A stretch of DNA of 64,000 nt, from contig NZ_CP029617.1 in the NCBI RefSeq assembly GCF_003945545.1, positions 5,193,001 to 5,257,000 of the forward strand, in the 5' to 3' direction. Made by a program: the position numbers and the translations under genes. Below the pieces are notes generated by a model. It saw only the letters and a program-made list of their open reading frames with translations, was not told the DNA's origin and ran no database searches. Shown here in pieces: positions 61,956 to 64,000 of this stretch; positions within the stretch are counted from its first letter, which is position 1; each line of letters starts with the position of its first letter. This stretch comes from Streptomyces sp. WAC 01529. GTDB taxonomy: Bacteria > Actinomycetota > Actinomycetes > Streptomycetales > Streptomycetaceae.

Positions 61956-62499
61956 CGGTTTCTCAAGATCCGCGAGTGGGAGCGGCCGGGACAGTGGGGT
62001 GAAATCTCTGGTGAGCAGGGAGCGTTCGTAGGTCCCTGATCGTCTCCCTGGGAAAGTGCCACCGACGCCGATGACAGTGCGCTTGTCGAAGTCGGGGTCC
62101 CGGTCGGTGAAGAAGGCCAGGCACCATCATCGGGGCTTTCGCCACTCTTTGTACGGGTAGGCGAAGCTCCGCTCGTCTCGCTGAAGCCAGCGTGGTGGGG
62201 GTTCCGGGAGGCGCTGCAGCATGAGGGCGGTGGAGTGAACCAGCGCGACGGATGCCACGAGAATCTCCCGATGATGTAGCAGTTCGAGTGGTCATTCTCG
62301 GGTACGTGCGAGCACCGTGCAACCTGTTGATCAAAAGTGCGACGCTGGCGGTTCGTGAAGTGCAGTAACGGAGAGCGTTGACCGCCGGTGGCTAGTCGTG
62401 CATCTGGTCATCGCGTCCTCCGCCACGGTCAGCGAGCTGAAAGTTCGGCGCTATGCCCTACTGGTTGGCCCTCGAAGTCGGGCCACAGAGGTCGGCATG
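61956..62499. other. Decayed DNA between the nuclease-like gene and integrase remnant
   Basis: About 540 bp without an intact gene. On the minus strand, 61956-62126 reads on from the nuclease-like gene as plausible coding sequence without a start codon. Beyond the in-frame stop, YPYKEWRK-like coding persists for a short distance. This looks like the remains of a longer gene. I see nothing definite at 62300-62499. Confidence 0.45.
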
Positions 62500-62680
62500 G
62501 GTGTCGGTCGGCCTGGTCGACCTGGACACCATGCAAAGTGATCTACGGGCGTCTGCTGCCCAGCGCGTGGGACCGCTGCCGGGAAGTCCTGCAGCGCGCC
62601 ATTCGGCCCGCATCACCGGGTGCGACGTCCCTTCCGTCCGAGGAGGCGAACTGGAGCGCCGGTAACCGAGCTGCTTAGGA
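62500..62680 (+). pseudogene. Remnant of a second, related tyrosine integrase
   Basis: 62506-62524 encodes GLVDLD, as in the intact integrase (GLVDLGG, residues 336-342). After a shift of frame and loss of the HxxR-LGH segment (~130 bp), 62538-62600 encodes IYGRLLPSAWDRCREVLQRA, matching residues 384-403 of the intact enzyme (IYGHLLPSAWDRCRQVLQHA), including the catalytic Tyr context. DNA identity here is high but not complete. The remnant lies 115-200 bp from attR, where an element's integrase is expected. Confidence 0.8.
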
Positions 62681-62794
62681 GCACGAGAGCCGGCCCGTCT
62701 GCATGGTGCTGGGATTGAACGCCCGTGCTGGGATGGTGCTGGGATGACCCCTGCAGAACCCGCGTTTCCGCAGGTGGGAGCTCTGTACTACAGA

Positions 62795-62812
62795 TTCCGG
62801 TTCAACGTGTGA
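62795..62812 (+). other. Right attachment site (attR): displaced original ychF end
   Basis: TTC CGG TTC AAC GTG TGA encodes F-R-F-N-V-stop, the same C-terminus as ychF at 48611-48628 but with GC-rich codons typical of this genome. The first 11 bases match attL exactly. There is no gene around it to which it could belong, so it is the chromosomal 3' half of the target gene pushed aside by the insertion. Confidence 0.75.
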
Positions 62813-62862
62813 GCGGATGGATCAGCACCACGTCGGCGGCCTGGTAAACATCCGGTCAAATT

Positions 62863-62890
62863 GGGGTCGGCTCTTTCGGGAGTCGGCCCC
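62863..62890 (+). terminator. Probable original ychF terminator
   Basis: GGGGTCGGCTC (62863-62873) pairs fully with GAGTCGGCCCC (62880-62890), allowing G-U pairs, with loop TTTCGG. It lies 51 bp after the displaced ychF stop, with no gene between, as expected for the gene's native terminator. Confidence 0.7.
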
Positions 62891-63394
62891 TTGCCATTTC
62901 AGCTCTCGTCCGTTTCCGGAGCCCGGCTGATTGGTGCAAGTGTGTAACAGCCTTGGTCGGCCGGCGGCGCCGTTGCGTGGGGGCGGCTCGTGTGGCCGAC
63001 TCCACACGTCGGCTACTGAGCAGTTCAGAGGGGTTGATGTGGCGTCGGGCCGGTGTCGGGGGGATGGGGGCGGGCGGTGCGAAAGTAGGCGTTGACTGCT
63101 TCGTCAATAATGGCCGCCAATGGTCTCATCAGGCGCGTCCTGTGTTTCGGCGTCCCGCGGGGCCGTCCTCGATGGCGGGGGTAACCGGTTGAGTGCCTTT
63201 CGCAGGGCGTCCGGGATGATCCAACTCCGTGCCCTTTGGCCTGAGTTGAGGGCCTACTTCCCGGACTCTCCCCATAGGGCACCGTTTAAGTAAGCGTTGA
63301 CACTGCGCCTTGGGGCCGCCGTATAGTTGCATCCTGTAGCGATAGGGGCGGTGGTTTTGAGCCTCTATCTCTAAGTGAGAGCGACGGGGGAAGC
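62891..63394. other. Intergenic region before the ECF sigma gene
   Basis: About 500 bp without a convincing gene. Small frames occur on both strands but lack coding bias. The downstream end contains a promoter (63297-63327) for the sigma factor gene. Confidence 0.45.
63297..63327 (+). promoter_or_regulatory. Vegetative-type promoter of the sigma factor gene
   Basis: TTGACA (63297-63302) and TATAGT (63322-63327) are separated by 19 bp. Both hexamers are close to consensus, although the spacer is 1-2 bp longer than ideal. It lies 68 bp before the start codon. Confidence 0.6.
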
Positions 63395-64000
63395 ATGGAA
63401 GGTCTTGCTCTGCACGAACTGGTGGACGAATGCCTGGGGGGGAGCCAGGAGAGCTGGAACCGGATCGTCGACCGCTATACACCTCTGATATGGGCCATAG
63501 CCCGCGGGCACAGGCTGTCCACAGCCGACTGTCAGGACGTCAGCCAGACCACCTGGATGCGGGTCATCCAGCATCTGGGGAAGCTCAGGGATCCTGAGAA
63601 GCTGGCCCACTGGATCTCCGTCTCCGCCCGCCGAGAGAGCCTCAAGCACATCCAGAAGTCCGGCCGGAGCACGCCGATCGAGGACCCGGAGGTGTTCGAC
63701 CGGCCCCAGCCGTCGTCGAACCAGCCGGAAGAGACGGCACTTGACCGCGAGACCCGTGACGAGGTGCTCCTCGCCTACTGCTCGCTGTCGCCCAAGTGCC
63801 AGGCGCTGCTGGGTCTGTTGGTGGCCGAGCCGCCGATGTCGTACGACGAGGTGAGCGCGACGCTGGGGTTGGCGCGTGGCTCCATCGGTCCCATGCGGGG
63901 GCGCTGTCTGAAGCATCTGCAGCGCGCGCTGGAGTGTGAGGAGGGCCGTTCCGAACAGGCCAGAGAACTCTTCGACTCCATCAAGAAGATGGGCCTGCGG
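63395..64000 (+). CDS. ECF-type RNA polymerase sigma factor (partial, runs off the window)
   Basis: At least 202 residues from ATG 63395, with GGGGGAAG upstream; no stop before position 64000. Region 2 is visible in WNRIVDRYTPLIWAIARGHRLSTADCQDVSQTTWMRVIQHLGKLRDPEKLAHWISVSARRE. Region 4 (about 122-175) has LSPKCQALLGLLVAEPPMSYDEVSATLGLARGSIGPMRGRCLKHLQ, the helix-turn-helix for -35 binding. The C-terminal extension after region 4 continues beyond the window. No anti-sigma gene can be seen upstream; one may follow. Confidence 0.88.
   Translation, partial: MEGLALHELVDECLGGSQESWNRIVDRYTPLIWAIARGHRLSTADCQDVSQTTWMRVIQHLGKLRDPEKLAHWISVSARRESLKHIQKSGRSTPIEDPEVFDRPQPSSNQPEETALDRETRDEVLLAYCSLSPKCQALLGLLVAEPPMSYDEVSATLGLARGSIGPMRGRCLKHLQRALECEEGRSEQARELFDSIKKMGLR

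Overview
The window is chromosomal DNA from a high-GC actinomycete, almost certainly a Streptomyces. Third-codon G/C is strongly biased throughout. The gene set is also typical: a WhiB-family regulator, a 6C-type small RNA next to a Tad pilus locus, GlpX fructose-bisphosphatase, polyphosphate glucokinase, a SpoIIE-type phosphatase, a GAF/PP2C/HATPase protein and a dispersed intergenic repeat well known from Streptomyces genomes.

Layout. 0.2-1.6 kb: an Nramp-related transporter lacking the usual metal-binding motifs. 1.7-11.4 kb: a Tad/Flp pilus operon in the order cpaB, tadZ (fused to a TadE-like domain), tadE, cpaF, tadB, tadC, flp pilin, tadG, lipoprotein, OmpA-like protein. A 226-bp tandem duplication sits at the cpaB/tadZ junction. 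11.4-20.4 kb: methyltransferase, HxlR regulator, DUF192 protein, 6C RNA, small membrane protein, aldo/keto reductase, cis-prenyl transferase, PhoH-like ATPase, lytic transglycosylase and AI-2E permease. 20.4-26.4 kb: the ahpC-ahpD / oxyR peroxide-stress pair, then a PadR-controlled FtsX-type ABC exporter. 26.6-34.1 kb: class A penicillin-binding protein, SpoIIE phosphatase with a methyltransferase, a DUF402 protein and class II fumarase. 34.2-48.6 kb: secreted SGNH/ricin-lectin protein, class I fumarase, LiaF-like protein, WhiB protein, glpX, DUF4245 protein, nitroreductase, xseA/xseB, APC permease, ispH, ppgK, a DUF6542-type membrane protein and ychF.

About 48.61-62.81 kb is a mobile genomic island inserted in the 3' end of ychF. 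The last codons of ychF (F-R-F-N-V-stop) occur twice. One copy is attached to the gene with AT-rich codons; the other, with Streptomyces-style codons, lies 14.2 kb downstream, followed by what looks like the gene's original terminator. The island carries a type I restriction-modification operon (hsdM-hsdS-hsdR) with an overlapping YgjP/M48-type metalloprotease, then a separately promoted ATPase + HNH nuclease pair resembling Septu (PtuA/PtuB) defence. A tyrosine integrase and a convergent nuclease-like protein follow, with the remains of a second, related integrase beside the right attachment site. Core genome resumes with an ECF sigma factor that runs off the end of the window.

The most rewarding places to look are the defence island (the Septu-like pair, its operator, the att structure and the nested integrase remnant), the rearranged tad locus, and a recurring pattern of small tandem duplications that copy the stop codons of ispH, xseA and the class I fumarase gene.
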